A stretch of DNA of 64,000 bases from Microbacterium sp. BH-3-3-3 (GTDB taxonomy: Bacteria; Actinomycetota; Actinomycetes; Actinomycetales; Microbacteriaceae): contig NZ_VEFS01000001.1 in the NCBI RefSeq assembly GCF_007679045.1, positions 1,561,278 through 1,625,277 on the forward strand, given 5' to 3'. Shown one piece after another: positions 1-9,327 of this stretch; positions within the stretch are counted from its first letter, which is position 1; each line of letters opens with the position of its first letter. The notes beneath the pieces are model-generated. The model saw nothing but the letters and a program-made list of their open reading frames with translations, ran no database searches and was not told the DNA's origin. The position numbers were made by a program, and so were the translations under genes.

Positions 1-169
1 GCATCGCCTCGCGGACGGACGACCGGGAGACGCCGAGGGTCTCGCACAGCTCCGCTTCCGTCGGGAGCAGGTCGCCGGGCTTGAGGTCGCGGGTGAGGAT
101 CAACTGCTTGATCTGATCCGCTGTCGTTGACCTGCGCATGCGCGACGCGTTTCGGTCGGCCATGACCAT
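1..169 (-). CDS. GntR/FadR-family regulator, N-terminal part (runs off the window)
   Basis: Only the first 56 codons are inside the window. They read as a GntR winged-helix DNA-binding domain: a basic N-terminus, then TADQIKQLIL, then KPGDLLPTEAELCETLGVSR and SSVREAM, the typical FadR-subfamily helix-turn-helix. In-frame ATGs lie at 181, 169 and 163. I chose 169 because a GGAG sits 6 bases before it. The gene diverges from the sialic acid transporter operon, so a local repressor role like that of NanR is inferred. The effector domain is outside the window, so the ligand cannot be judged. Confidence 0.85.
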   Translation of the reverse strand, partial: MVMADRNASRMRRSTTADQIKQLILTRDLKPGDLLPTEAELCETLGVSRSSVREAM

Positions 170-222
170 TCGGTGCTCCATCCCCCTGAAAGGCACCGCC
201 CGAGGGCGGCTTCGATTCGGCT

Positions 223-252
223 TTGTGTTTCGCCGACATTCGTGAGTATAGT
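223..252 (+). promoter_or_regulatory. Promoter of the sialate transport/catabolism operon
   Basis: A -35 TTGTGT (223-228) and a -10 TATAGT (247-252) are separated by 18 bases. The start codon of the binding protein follows at 307. A palindromic operator begins 2 bases after the -10. Confidence 0.65.
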
Positions 253-254
253 GC

Positions 255-272
255 GTCAGACGTCAGATGTCC
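255..272 (+). promoter_or_regulatory. Candidate GntR-type operator overlapping the transcription start
   Basis: GTCAGACGTCAGATGTCC carries an imperfect palindrome of form ATCnGAnnTCnGAT. It matches the site at 13441-13458 before the sialidase at 16 of 18 positions. Its place just after the -10 box suits repression. That the divergent GntR protein binds it is inferred. Confidence 0.6.
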
Positions 273-306
273 TCACGACGCCCGAACCATCCACACAGGA
301 GTGACC

Positions 307-1905
307 ATGTTCCGAAACCCCCTGCGCCGACGCACGCGCCGGGCGACCGCGCTGCTCGCCGGCGCGGTCGTGGCCAGCGTCGCGCTCGCCGGGTGCGGCG
401 CGGGCGGCACCCCCGCCGCCGACACTGCGACCGATGCCCCGATCGACCCGAACGCCACCATCGAGGCCGGCATCTCGTACTCGCTCAACGGCAGCTTCGA
501 CCCGATGGTCGCCTCGGGCGCCGTCACGGTCGCCGCCAACTGGCACATCTTCGAGGGTCTGGTCGACCTCGATCCCGTCACCAAGCAGCCCTATGCCGCG
601 CTCGCCGCCGACCTGCCGGTGCAGAAGGACGACACGACCTACGACATCGACCTGCGCGAGGGCGCGACGTTCCAGAACGGCGAGCCCGTCACCGCCGACG
701 ACGTCGTCTTCAGCTACCAGCGGGTGCTCGACCCGGCGAACGGATCGCTGTTCACTTCCTACGTCGACTTCATCCAGTCGGTGACCGCGGTCGACGCCGA
801 CACGGTCGAGATCACCACCAAGTACCCGTTCTCGCTGCTCAACGAGCGGCTCGGCATCGTCAAGATCGTCCCCAAGGCGCTGGTCGAGAGCGAGGGGGCC
901 GAGGCGTTCGGCAAGACCCCCGTCGGCTCGGGCCCGTACTCGCTGGTCTCGGCCGTTCCCGAAGACAAGATCGTCTTCGCGAAGTACGACGGCTACAACG
1001 GCCCGCGTCCCGCGAAGGCCGCCGGGATGAACTGGAACCTGCTCTCCGACTCCGCCGCGCGGGTGACGGCGATGTCGTCCGGCACGATCCAGGCCATGGA
1101 GGACGTGCCCTATATCGACGCCGACGGGCTGGCATCCACTGCCGACGTCGAGAGCGTCCAGTCGTTCGGCCTGCTGTTCATGATGTTCAACACCCAGGCG
1201 GCACCGTTCGACGACGTGCGCGTGCGTCAGGCGTTCCACTACGCCCTCGACATGGACAAGATCATCGCGACCGGCATGCTCGGCAACGCCACCGCGGCGA
1301 CCTCGTTCCTGCCCGAGGGGTACGCGAACTATCACGAGGCCTCGACCGTCTACTCCTACGACCCCGACAAGGCGAAGGAGCTGCTCGCCGAGGCCGGCGC
1401 TCAGAACCTTTCGATCACCCTGCTGTCGACCGACACCGGCTGGGTCAAAGAGGTCGCGCCCCTGATCAAGGAGTCCCTGGATGCCGTGGGCGTGAACGTC
1501 ACGCTCGACATCGGTCAGTCCTCTGCGCAGTACGCGAAGGTCGACGCGGGCGAGTACACCGCCATGATCGCGCCCGGCGACCCCTCGGTCTTCGGCAGCG
1601 ACCCCGACCTGCTCATGAACTGGTGGTACGGCGCCAACGTGTGGACGCAGAAGCGCACGCACTTCGCGGACCAGCCCGAGTACGCCGAGCTCCAGGGCCT
1701 TCTCGACCAGGCCGTGCAGCAGACCGGCGACGAGCAGCAGCAGACGTGGAACAAGGCGTTCGACCTGCTCGCCGACCAGGCCGTCCTCTACCCGCTGTTC
1801 CACCGCAAGCTGCCCACCGCCTGGAACGGTCAGCAGCTCGTCGGCTTCCAGCCGGTCCCCACGACCGGCCTGTCGTTCCTCGACGTGGGCGTCGCCGCCC
1901 AGTGA
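307..1905 (+). CDS. ABC transporter substrate-binding lipoprotein (dipeptide/SBP_bac_5 family), probably sialic acid
   Basis: A 532-residue extracytoplasmic binding protein. A basic N-terminus and hydrophobic stretch end in the lipobox LAGC with lipid-accepting Cys30. The rest has the DppA/OppA layout (family-5 binding proteins), including FQNGEPVTADDVVFSYQR near residue 120. The ATG at 307 has AGGAG 5 bases upstream. The open frame extends further up, but that part lacks a signal peptide and overlaps the promoter. It heads the importer genes. The family usually takes peptides, but the downstream nan/nag genes and the shared operator with a sialidase point to N-acetylneuraminate, as in the dipeptide-type SatABCD sialate importer of Haemophilus ducreyi. 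The substrate is inferred. Confidence 0.85.
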   Translation: MFRNPLRRRTRRATALLAGAVVASVALAGCGAGGTPAADTATDAPIDPNATIEAGISYSLNGSFDPMVASGAVTVAANWHIFEGLVDLDPVTKQPYAALAADLPVQKDDTTYDIDLREGATFQNGEPVTADDVVFSYQRVLDPANGSLFTSYVDFIQSVTAVDADTVEITTKYPFSLLNERLGIVKIVPKALVESEGAEAFGKTPVGSGPYSLVSAVPEDKIVFAKYDGYNGPRPAKAAGMNWNLLSDSAARVTAMSSGTIQAMEDVPYIDADGLASTADVESVQSFGLLFMMFNTQAAPFDDVRVRQAFHYALDMDKIIATGMLGNATAATSFLPEGYANYHEASTVYSYDPDKAKELLAEAGAQNLSITLLSTDTGWVKEVAPLIKESLDAVGVNVTLDIGQSSAQYAKVDAGEYTAMIAPGDPSVFGSDPDLLMNWWYGANVWTQKRTHFADQPEYAELQGLLDQAVQQTGDEQQQTWNKAFDLLADQAVLYPLFHRKLPTAWNGQQLVGFQPVPTTGLSFLDVGVAAQ

Positions 1906-1964
1906 TCCCGGTGGGGGCGCGCCCTGCGCGCCCCCACCCCTCCCCGCTCAGGAAGGAGCGGTCC

Positions 1965-2921
1965 GTGTCGCACACGCTCCGCCTCATCGGCCGCCGGCTG
2001 CTGCAACTGCCGCTGATGATCCTCGGCATCACGTTCCTCGTCTTCTTCGTGATGTCCTTCTCCCCGGTCGACCCGGCGCGCAATGCGCTGGGCGAGACCG
2101 CCTCCCCGGATGCCCTCGAGGCGTACCGCGACGCCAACGGTCTGAACGATCCGCTGTTCGTGCGCTACGTCGCTTTCCTGCTCGGGCTCCTGCGCGGAGA
2201 CCTCGGCACGTACTCGGCGCGATCGCTGCCGGTGGGCGACGAGGTGGCCCGTGCGTTCCCCGTGACGTTGTCACTCACCTTCTTCGGCCTCGCCATCGCC
2301 GTCGTGCTGGCGTTCGTGCTCGGCGTGCTCGCGGCGGTCTACCGCGACCGGTGGCCCGACCAGCTCATCCGCGTGATCAGCGTCTCGGCCCTGTCCACGC
2401 CGTCGTTCTGGCTGGCCATCCTCATGATCCAGCTGTTCACCCTGCAGTTGCGTCTGCTGCCGGCATCCGGTCCCCTTCCGAACTTCCTCGACGATCCCGG
2501 GGGATGGGTCGCCCGCATGACCCTGCCCGCCGTCGCTCTGGCGATCCCCGTCATCGGACAGCTCTCGCGCGTCGTGCGCACCTCGATGGTCGAGGAGCTC
2601 GACCGCGACTACGTCCGCACCGCGCTCGGCGCCGGGATTCCGCGCGTCATCGTCGTCGCGCGCAACGTGCTGCGCAACGCGCTGATCACCCCCGTGACCG
2701 TGCTGGGTCTGCGCATCGGCTACCTGCTCGGCGGGGCCGTGGTGATCGAGGTCATCTTCGCCATCCCCGGCATGGGCACCCTCATCCTCAACGGCGTGAC
2801 CAACAACGAGCCGAATCTCGTCCAGGGCGTGACCCTGGCCGTCGCCCTCGCCTTCGTCGTCATCAACATCGTCGTCGACCTGCTCTACGTCCTCATCAAT
2901 CCCCGAATCCGGGCGGTGTAA
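1965..2921 (+). CDS. ABC transporter permease, DppB type
   Basis: A 318-residue membrane protein with about six hydrophobic segments. It opens with an N-terminal anchor (residues about 9-30) and ends in LLYVLINPRIR, typical of DppB/OppB permeases. The EAA-like cytoplasmic loop (DRDYVRTALGAG) contacts the ATPases. GTG at 1965 is chosen because GGAAGGAG ends 6 bases upstream and the protein then starts at the conserved N-terminus. It lies 59 bases after the binding-protein gene and 4 bases before the fused permease-ATPase gene, so the three are co-transcribed. It would form half of the importer's membrane channel. Confidence 0.88.
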   Translation: MSHTLRLIGRRLLQLPLMILGITFLVFFVMSFSPVDPARNALGETASPDALEAYRDANGLNDPLFVRYVAFLLGLLRGDLGTYSARSLPVGDEVARAFPVTLSLTFFGLAIAVVLAFVLGVLAAVYRDRWPDQLIRVISVSALSTPSFWLAILMIQLFTLQLRLLPASGPLPNFLDDPGGWVARMTLPAVALAIPVIGQLSRVVRTSMVEELDRDYVRTALGAGIPRVIVVARNVLRNALITPVTVLGLRIGYLLGGAVVIEVIFAIPGMGTLILNGVTNNEPNLVQGVTLAVALAFVVINIVVDLLYVLINPRIRAV

Positions 2922-2925
2922 CCCC

Positions 2926-4958
2926 ATGCGTCGCACATTGACCGAGCGCTTGTCGCTCCCCGGGCTGCGGTTCGGCCGCCTCCCGATCGGCACCACCATC
3001 TGCCTCGCCGTCATCGCGGTCATCGCGCTCGTGGCCGTCTTCGCGCCCCTCGTGGCGCCCTACGACCCGCTCGCGTCGGGGCCGGCTGTGCAGCCGCCCG
3101 GGCCGGAGCACTTCTTCGGCACCGACCGCCAGGGCCGCGACATCTTCTCGCGCCTGGTCTACGGCGCGCGCTACTCGCTCTCGATCGGACTGGGCGCCAC
3201 CATCGCGGCTCTCGTCGCCGCGGCGGTGCTCGGCACGATCGCCGCGACCGCTCCCCGCCTCATCGCCGAGACGCTGATGCGCGTCATGGACGTCATCATG
3301 TCGTTCCCCGGCATCGCCCTCGCCGCGGTGTTCGTGGCCGTGTTCGGTCGATCGCTCCCCGTGCTGATCCTGACGATCGCCTTCCTGTACGTGCCGCAGC
3401 TGACGCGCATCGTGCGCGCCAACATCCTCGACCAGTACGGCGAGGACTACGTGTCGGCCGTCCGGGTGATCGGATCCTCGACGCCCCGCATCATCGTCAA
3501 GCACGTCGCCCGCAACACCCTGGCACCCGTGCTCGTGTTCGCGACCGTCCTCGTGGCCGATGCGATCGTCTTCGAGGCGTCGCTGTCGTTCCTGCAGGCG
3601 GGCGTGCCCGATCCCGAGCCCTCGTGGGGCAACGTGATCGCCGCCGGCCGCAACCTGCTGATGGCGGGCGCGTGGTGGGCGACGTTCTTCCCCGGCATCC
3701 TGATCATGCTGACGGTGCTGTGCCTCAACATCGTGTCCGAGGGACTGACGGATGCCATGGTCTCGCCGAGAGCACGCAAGATCACCGCCGACGCCGCCTC
3801 CACCGACGAGGCGACGACCGACCTCGAGAAGGCGGAGGCCCCCGGCCCCGATGACGTCGAGGCGCAGCCCGTCGATCCGCTCGAGGAAAGGGTCACGGCC
3901 GGCACCTCCCTCGCGGCGACGGCCGCACTCGACCGTCGGCTCGACGACCTGCGCGAACGAGAACTCGAGCGCGGCGAGCGGATGCCCTTCCGCTCCGACG
4001 CCGCGCCCCTGCTCGAGGTGCGGAACCTCTCGATCGGATTCCCCCGTCACGGCGACGTGAACGTCGTCGACGACGTGTCGTTCACGGTCCGCCCCGGAGA
4101 GACGATGGCGCTGGTGGGCGAGTCGGGCTGCGGCAAGTCGATCACCTCGCTCGCGATCATGGGTCTGCTCGACCCGAAGGCGCGCATCGCGGGTCAGATC
4201 CTCTTCGACGGCAAGGACCTGCTGACGATGACGCCGGGCGAGCGCAACGCTCTACGCGGCCACGACATCGCGATGATCTACCAGGACGCGCTCAGCTCGC
4301 TGAACCCGGCGATGCTCATCCGCTCGCAGATGAAGCAGCTCACCTCGCGCGGCGGCACCCGCAGCGCCGAAGACCTGCTGCGACTGGTGGGACTCGACCC
4401 CGAGCGTACGCTCGCGTCGTACCCGCACGAGCTCTCGGGCGGTCAACGTCAGCGCGTGCTCATCGCGATGGCGCTCACCCGCAACCCGCGCCTCGTGATC
4501 GCCGACGAGCCGACCACCGCGCTCGACGTCACGGTGCAGGCGCAGGTCGTCGAGCTGCTGAACCGGCTGCGCGAAGAGCTCGGCTTCGCGATGGTGTTCG
4601 TCTCGCACGACCTGGCCCTGGTGGCCGAGCTCGCGCACCGCATCACCGTCATGTACGCCGGCCAGGTGGTCGAGCAGGCGCCCACGCACGATCTGCTCGT
4701 GCAGCCCCTGCACGAGTACACCCGGGGACTGCTCGGATCGGTGCTCTCGATCGAGTCCGGCTCCGACCGTCTGCACCAGGTGCCGGGCACCGTGCCCTCG
4801 CCGCGCGACTTCCCGAAGGGCGACCGCTTCGCCCCGCGGTCGTCGAATCCGGAGCGCGGTCGCGGCGTCAGCCCCGTGCGCCGCCGGGTGGACGGTACCG
4901 ACCACTACTACGCCGCGCATCCCGACGATGCGCCCGTCGCCCCCGTAGGAGGTGTGCG

Positions 4959-4962
<4 letters not shown>
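2926..4962 (+). CDS. Fused ABC permease (DppC) and ATPase (DppD) of the importer
   Basis: A 678-residue fusion. Residues about 1-280 are a DppC-type permease with an N-terminal membrane anchor, an FFGTDRQGRD motif and an EAA loop near DYVSAVRVIG. A charged linker (about 285-345, rich in Glu, Asp and Arg) follows. The remainder is a DppD-type ATPase: Walker A GESGCGKS (about 398-405), signature LSGGQRQR (about 503), Walker B LVIADEPTTALD, and a C-terminal oligopeptide-type extension. Permease and ATPase are usually separate genes in this family. No stop or frameshift interrupts the junction, so the fusion looks genuine. It overlaps the next ATPase gene by 4 bases. Confidence 0.88.
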
Positions 4963-5750
<788 letters not shown>

Positions 5751-5772
5751 CCACAGAAACACGGATCCCCTC

Positions 5773-6720
5773 ATGAGCCACTCGTCCTCCACGACCCGCT
5801 TCTCCGGCGTCGTCCCTCCCGTCGCCACCCCCCTGCGCGCCGATCGCTCGATCGACCACGCCTCGCTCGAGCGTCTCGTCGACCACCTCATCTCCGCCGG
5901 CGTCCGCGGCCTGTTCGCCCTCGGCTCGACGGGCGAGACCGCCTACTTCACCGACGACCAGCGCGTCGAGATCGTCCGCACGATCGTCAGCGCCACCGCC
6001 GGTCGCGTGCCGATCATCGCGGGCGCGATCGAGCTCACCGCTCCGCGCATCACCGAGACCGCCCGCCGGCTCACCGCCGAGGGCGTCGACGCGATCGTCA
6101 CGACCGCCCCGCTGTACACGCTGAACTCTCCGACCGAGATCGCCGGTCACTTCCGCGCGATCGCCGCGAAGATCGACGCGCCGCTGTGGGCCTACGACGT
6201 GCCCGTGCGCGTGCACACGAAGCTGCCCCTCGCCCTGCTGCTCGAGCTCGCCGCCGACGGCGTCGTGCACGGTGTGAAGGACTCCTCGGGCGATGACGTG
6301 GGCTTCCGCCGCCTGGTCGCCGCCAACGCCGAGGTCGGTCGCCCCCTGCAGCTGCTCACCGGCCACGAGGTGGTCGTCGACGCGATGGCCCTCGCGGGTG
6401 CCGACGGCGTCGTGCCGGGTCTGGCGAACGTCGAGGCGGAGGGATACGTACGCCTGTGGGATGCCGCCGAGCGCGGCGACTGGGACACCGCCCGTGCCGA
6501 GCAGGAGCGCCTCAACCGCATCTTCGACATCGTGTTCCAGCCGCGCGGGCTCTCGGGCGACGCCACCGGCGTGGGCGCGTTCAAGGCCGCGATGGCCGCG
6601 CGCGGGCTGATCGACGAGGCCTTCATGGCCGACACCGTCGAGAGCCTCGACGCCGACGCCGTGGCATCCGTGCGCGAGGTGCTCTCACGCGCCGGAGTCC
6701 TCCCCGTCGCGGTCGCGTGA
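5773..6720 (+). CDS. nanA: N-acetylneuraminate lyase (DapA/NanA superfamily)
   Basis: A 315-residue TIM-barrel class I aldolase. The substrate carboxylate motif GSTGE lies at about residues 52-56, the catalytic tyrosine in AYDVP (about Tyr141), and the Schiff-base lysine in GVKDSSGD (about Lys169). Fold and motifs are shared by dihydrodipicolinate synthase and N-acetylneuraminate lyase, so sequence alone cannot fix the reaction. Placement after a sialate-type importer and directly before ROK kinase and NanE genes strongly favours cleavage of Neu5Ac to N-acetylmannosamine and pyruvate. Its TGA overlaps the next ATG by one base. Confidence 0.82.
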   Translation: MSHSSSTTRFSGVVPPVATPLRADRSIDHASLERLVDHLISAGVRGLFALGSTGETAYFTDDQRVEIVRTIVSATAGRVPIIAGAIELTAPRITETARRLTAEGVDAIVTTAPLYTLNSPTEIAGHFRAIAAKIDAPLWAYDVPVRVHTKLPLALLLELAADGVVHGVKDSSGDDVGFRRLVAANAEVGRPLQLLTGHEVVVDAMALAGADGVVPGLANVEAEGYVRLWDAAERGDWDTARAEQERLNRIFDIVFQPRGLSGDATGVGAFKAAMAARGLIDEAFMADTVESLDADAVASVREVLSRAGVLPVAVA

Positions 6721-7664
6721 TGGCCGACGCCGTCGCCGCCGTCGACATCGGCGGAACGAAGACGACCGTCGCCCTCGTCGACCCCCGCGGCGAGATCGTC
6801 GACCGGGCGACGGCGACGACCCCCGGCCGCGTGGGCGGGGCGGCGATCGTCGGCCTCGTGGCGGCTTTGGCCACGTCTCTCGCCGAACGGCACGGCGCCT
6901 CGCTCCGCGGCGTCGGCGTGGGCACGGCCGGCGTGGTCGACACCTCGACCGGCACGATCGTCTCGGCCACCGACACCCTGAGGGGATGGGTCGGGATGCC
7001 GCTGCGCTCCGCCCTGCGCGCAGCCCTCGGCGATCACCTCGAAGCGTCGGCTCCCATCTCGGTGCAGAACGACGTCGATGCGCACGCGCTGGGCGAGTAC
7101 CGTTTCGGCGCCGGCCGCGAGGCGTCGAGCCTGCTGACGGTCGCCGTGGGCACCGGGGTCGGCGGCGGAGTCGTCATCGACGGCCGGTCCTGGAACGGCG
7201 CGCACCACGTCGCGGGCGAGATCGCCCACATGCCCACCCCGGGAGCCGAGCACCTGCGCTGCCCCTGCGGGCGGATGGGGCACCTCGAGGCGATCGGCGG
7301 AGGCCTCGGCCTGCTGCGGCACTACCGCTGGCTCGGGGGTGACCCCGCCGTCGCCGACACCCGTGCGGTCGCGGCCCGTGCGGCCGACGATCTCACCGCA
7401 GGTCGCGCGATCGCCGATGCGGCCGCGGCCGTGGGCCGGGCTCTCGCGGGGGCGGCGACCCTGCTCGACCCCGAAGTCATCGTGGTCACTGGCGGGGTCG
7501 CCGACATCGGTCCGGTGTGGTGGCACCCGATGGAGGCCGCGTTCCGCGCGAGCGTCATCGACGCGCTCGCGGCCGTTCCGGTGCGCCCCGGCGCGCTGGG
7601 CGCCGACGCTCCCCTGCGCGGGGCCGCGGCCTCCGCGTGGGCCGACGTGGCGGTGGCGGCATGA
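6720..7664 (+). CDS. nanK: ROK-family kinase, probable N-acetylmannosamine kinase
   Basis: A 314-residue ROK sugar kinase. It has N-terminal phosphate loop VDIGGTKTTVALVD, catalytic Asp in VQNDVDAHALGEY, glycine-rich VAVGTGVGGGV, and a zinc motif HLRCPCGRMGHLE near residues 180-192. The last cysteine of the usual CxCGxxGC motif is His here. The start is the ATG at 6720, which shares its A with the nanA stop. The long upstream frame is a shadow of nanA. Between nanA and nanE the expected job is phosphorylation of ManNAc at C6. A glucose or GlcNAc kinase role cannot be excluded from sequence. Confidence 0.82.
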   Translation: MADAVAAVDIGGTKTTVALVDPRGEIVDRATATTPGRVGGAAIVGLVAALATSLAERHGASLRGVGVGTAGVVDTSTGTIVSATDTLRGWVGMPLRSALRAALGDHLEASAPISVQNDVDAHALGEYRFGAGREASSLLTVAVGTGVGGGVVIDGRSWNGAHHVAGEIAHMPTPGAEHLRCPCGRMGHLEAIGGGLGLLRHYRWLGGDPAVADTRAVAARAADDLTAGRAIADAAAAVGRALAGAATLLDPEVIVVTGGVADIGPVWWHPMEAAFRASVIDALAAVPVRPGALGADAPLRGAAASAWADVAVAA

Positions 7665-8551
7665 GCGCCGGCACCGAAGCGCACGCCACGGGCCCGCGCA
7701 GCACCGACCCGCACAGCACCGACTCCCGCGGCACCGACCCGCGCAGCACCGACCCGCGCGGCGGCTCGCGCGCCGAGCTCGGCACGACCGGCCTGCTCGA
7801 GACCCTGCGCGACGGGCTGATCGTGTCGTGCCAGGCCTACCCCGGCGAGCCGATGCGCGACCCCCGCACGATGGCGCAGATCGCCCGCGCGGCGGTCGTC
7901 GGCGGCGCCGCGGGCGTGCGCCTGCAGGGCCTGGACGACATCCGTGCGGCGAGCGACGTCGGCGTGCCCGTCGTGGGTCTGTGGAAGGACGGCGATGACG
8001 ACGTGTTCATCACCCCGACCCTCGCTCACGCGCGCGCCGTCGCCGAGGCCGGAGCGCACATCGTCGCGATCGACGGCACGCGCCGCACCCGGCCCGACGG
8101 GCGCACCCTGGCCGAGACGATCGCCGAGCTCAAGGCCGCGCACGACGTGCTCGTGATGGCCGACTGCGGCTCGCTCGACGACGCGCTCGCCGCGGAGGCT
8201 GCGGGAGCCGACCTCCTCGGCACCACCCTGTCGGGGTACACGGGCGAGCGTCCGAAGACCGCGGGCCCCGACATCGACCTGATCGCCGCCGTGGTGGCCG
8301 CCTGCACGCGACCCGTCGTCGCCGAGGGGCGCATCCACACCCCGGCCGACGCCCGCCGCGCGAAGCATGCCGGAGCCTTCGCCGTGTGCGTCGGCACCGC
8401 GATCACCCACCCCTCCACCCTGACCTCGTGGTTTGTCCAGGCGCTCGGCGCCCCGGCGGGCGGGACCCCGGCGCGCGACACCTCCGTGCGCGATGTCTCC
8501 GAGCGCGATGTCTCCGAGCGCGATGTCTCCGCGAGAGAGAAGAAGAACTGA
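7661..8551 (+). CDS. nanE: N-acetylmannosamine-6-phosphate 2-epimerase
   Basis: A 296-residue protein converting ManNAc-6-P to GlcNAc-6-P. The core (about residues 45-265) is a NanE TIM barrel with LIVSCQAYPGEPMRDP, GVRLQG, VVGLWK, IVAIDGTRR, MADCGS and ALAAEAAGADLLGTT motifs. Both ends are low-complexity tails not typical of NanE: an N-terminal STDPR-type tandem repeat and a C-terminal RDVSE tandem repeat, each from in-frame 15-bp DNA repeats. ATG 7661 overlaps the kinase stop (ATGA). A shorter version from a later start would still hold the whole catalytic core. Confidence 0.88.
   Translation: MSAGTEAHATGPRSTDPHSTDSRGTDPRSTDPRGGSRAELGTTGLLETLRDGLIVSCQAYPGEPMRDPRTMAQIARAAVVGGAAGVRLQGLDDIRAASDVGVPVVGLWKDGDDDVFITPTLAHARAVAEAGAHIVAIDGTRRTRPDGRTLAETIAELKAAHDVLVMADCGSLDDALAAEAAGADLLGTTLSGYTGERPKTAGPDIDLIAAVVAACTRPVVAEGRIHTPADARRAKHAGAFAVCVGTAITHPSTLTSWFVQALGAPAGGTPARDTSVRDVSERDVSERDVSAREKKN
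7697..7756 (+). repeat. Four in-frame 15-bp tandem repeats in the nanE 5' end
   Basis: Four units close to CGCAGCACCGACCCG encode STDPR/H-like pentapeptides in the disordered N-terminal tail of NanE. Units one and four are identical. Confidence 0.8.
8474..8533 (+). repeat. Four in-frame 15-bp tandem repeats in the nanE 3' end
   Basis: One diverged unit is followed by three near-identical units of CGCGATGTCTCCGAG, encoding RDVSE repeats at the C-terminus of NanE just before nagB. Confidence 0.8.
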
Positions 8552-9327
8552 TGGAAGTCGTCATCACCACCCCCGACGAGATCGGCGACCTCATCGCCGA
8601 CGAGATCGCCGCCCTCGTGGCATCCGCCCCCGAGACCGTCCTCGGTGTCGCGACCGGCTCGAGCCCCCTGCGGGTCTACGAAGCCCTGGGCCGCCGGGTC
8701 TCCGCGGGCGAGCTCTCGCTCGCTCGAGCGCGTGCCTTCACCCTCGACGAGTACGTCGGCCTGCCCGCCGGACACCCGGCGCGCTACGACGCCGTGATCC
8801 GCGAGGAATTCGTCGCCCGCGTCGACATCGACCCCGCGGCCGTCCGCGGACCCGACGGCGACGCCGACGACCTCGACGCGGCGTGTCGGCGGTACGAGCA
8901 CGAGATGCGCGATGCCGGCGGCATCGACCTGCAGATCCTCGGCATCGGCACCGACGGGCACATCGCCTTCAACGAGCCCGGATCCTCGCTCGCCTCGCGC
9001 ACCCGCGTGAAGACCCTCACCGCGCAGACGCGTCTCGACAACGCGCGGTTCTTCGACGGCGACCTCGACGCCGTGCCTCGCCACTGCCTCACGCAGGGAC
9101 TCGGCACGATCCTCGAGGCGCGACGCATCGTGCTCGTGGCGACGGGAGAGGCGAAGGCGCCGGCCGTCGCCCAGCTCGTCGAGGGCGCCGTGTCGGCGCG
9201 CTGGCCAGGCACCGTGCTGCAGCACCACCCGGACGTGACGGTGTTCGTCGACGAGGCGGCCGCATCGCAGCTCGAGCTCTCCGACTACTACCGCGACACC
9301 CGCGCGCACCGGTCGCTGGTCCAGTGA
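8551..9327 (+). CDS. nagB: Glucosamine-6-phosphate deaminase
   Basis: A 258-residue NagB converting glucosamine-6-P to fructose-6-P and ammonia. Motifs: LGVATGSSPLRVYEAL near residue 35, FTLDEYVGLPAGHPARY near residue 65, and GIGTDGHIAFNEPGSS near residue 130 with the catalytic Asp/His of this family. Length is normal. ATG 8551 overlaps the nanE TGA by one base. Together with NagA it finishes the route from sialic acid to glycolysis. Confidence 0.93.
   Translation: MEVVITTPDEIGDLIADEIAALVASAPETVLGVATGSSPLRVYEALGRRVSAGELSLARARAFTLDEYVGLPAGHPARYDAVIREEFVARVDIDPAAVRGPDGDADDLDAACRRYEHEMRDAGGIDLQILGIGTDGHIAFNEPGSSLASRTRVKTLTAQTRLDNARFFDGDLDAVPRHCLTQGLGTILEARRIVLVATGEAKAPAVAQLVEGAVSARWPGTVLQHHPDVTVFVDEAAASQLELSDYYRDTRAHRSLVQ

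Noticed and set aside
267..2921. An 884-codon open frame covering the binding protein and permease
   Set aside because: Its first 566 codons are a frame-shadow of the lipoprotein gene; the permease begins at GTG 1965 after a good ribosome site.
5773..6720. Dihydrodipicolinate synthase for lysine synthesis
   Set aside because: The fold is shared, but the gene is coupled to nanK and nanE in a sialate operon, so a lyase role is preferred; sequence alone does not exclude it.
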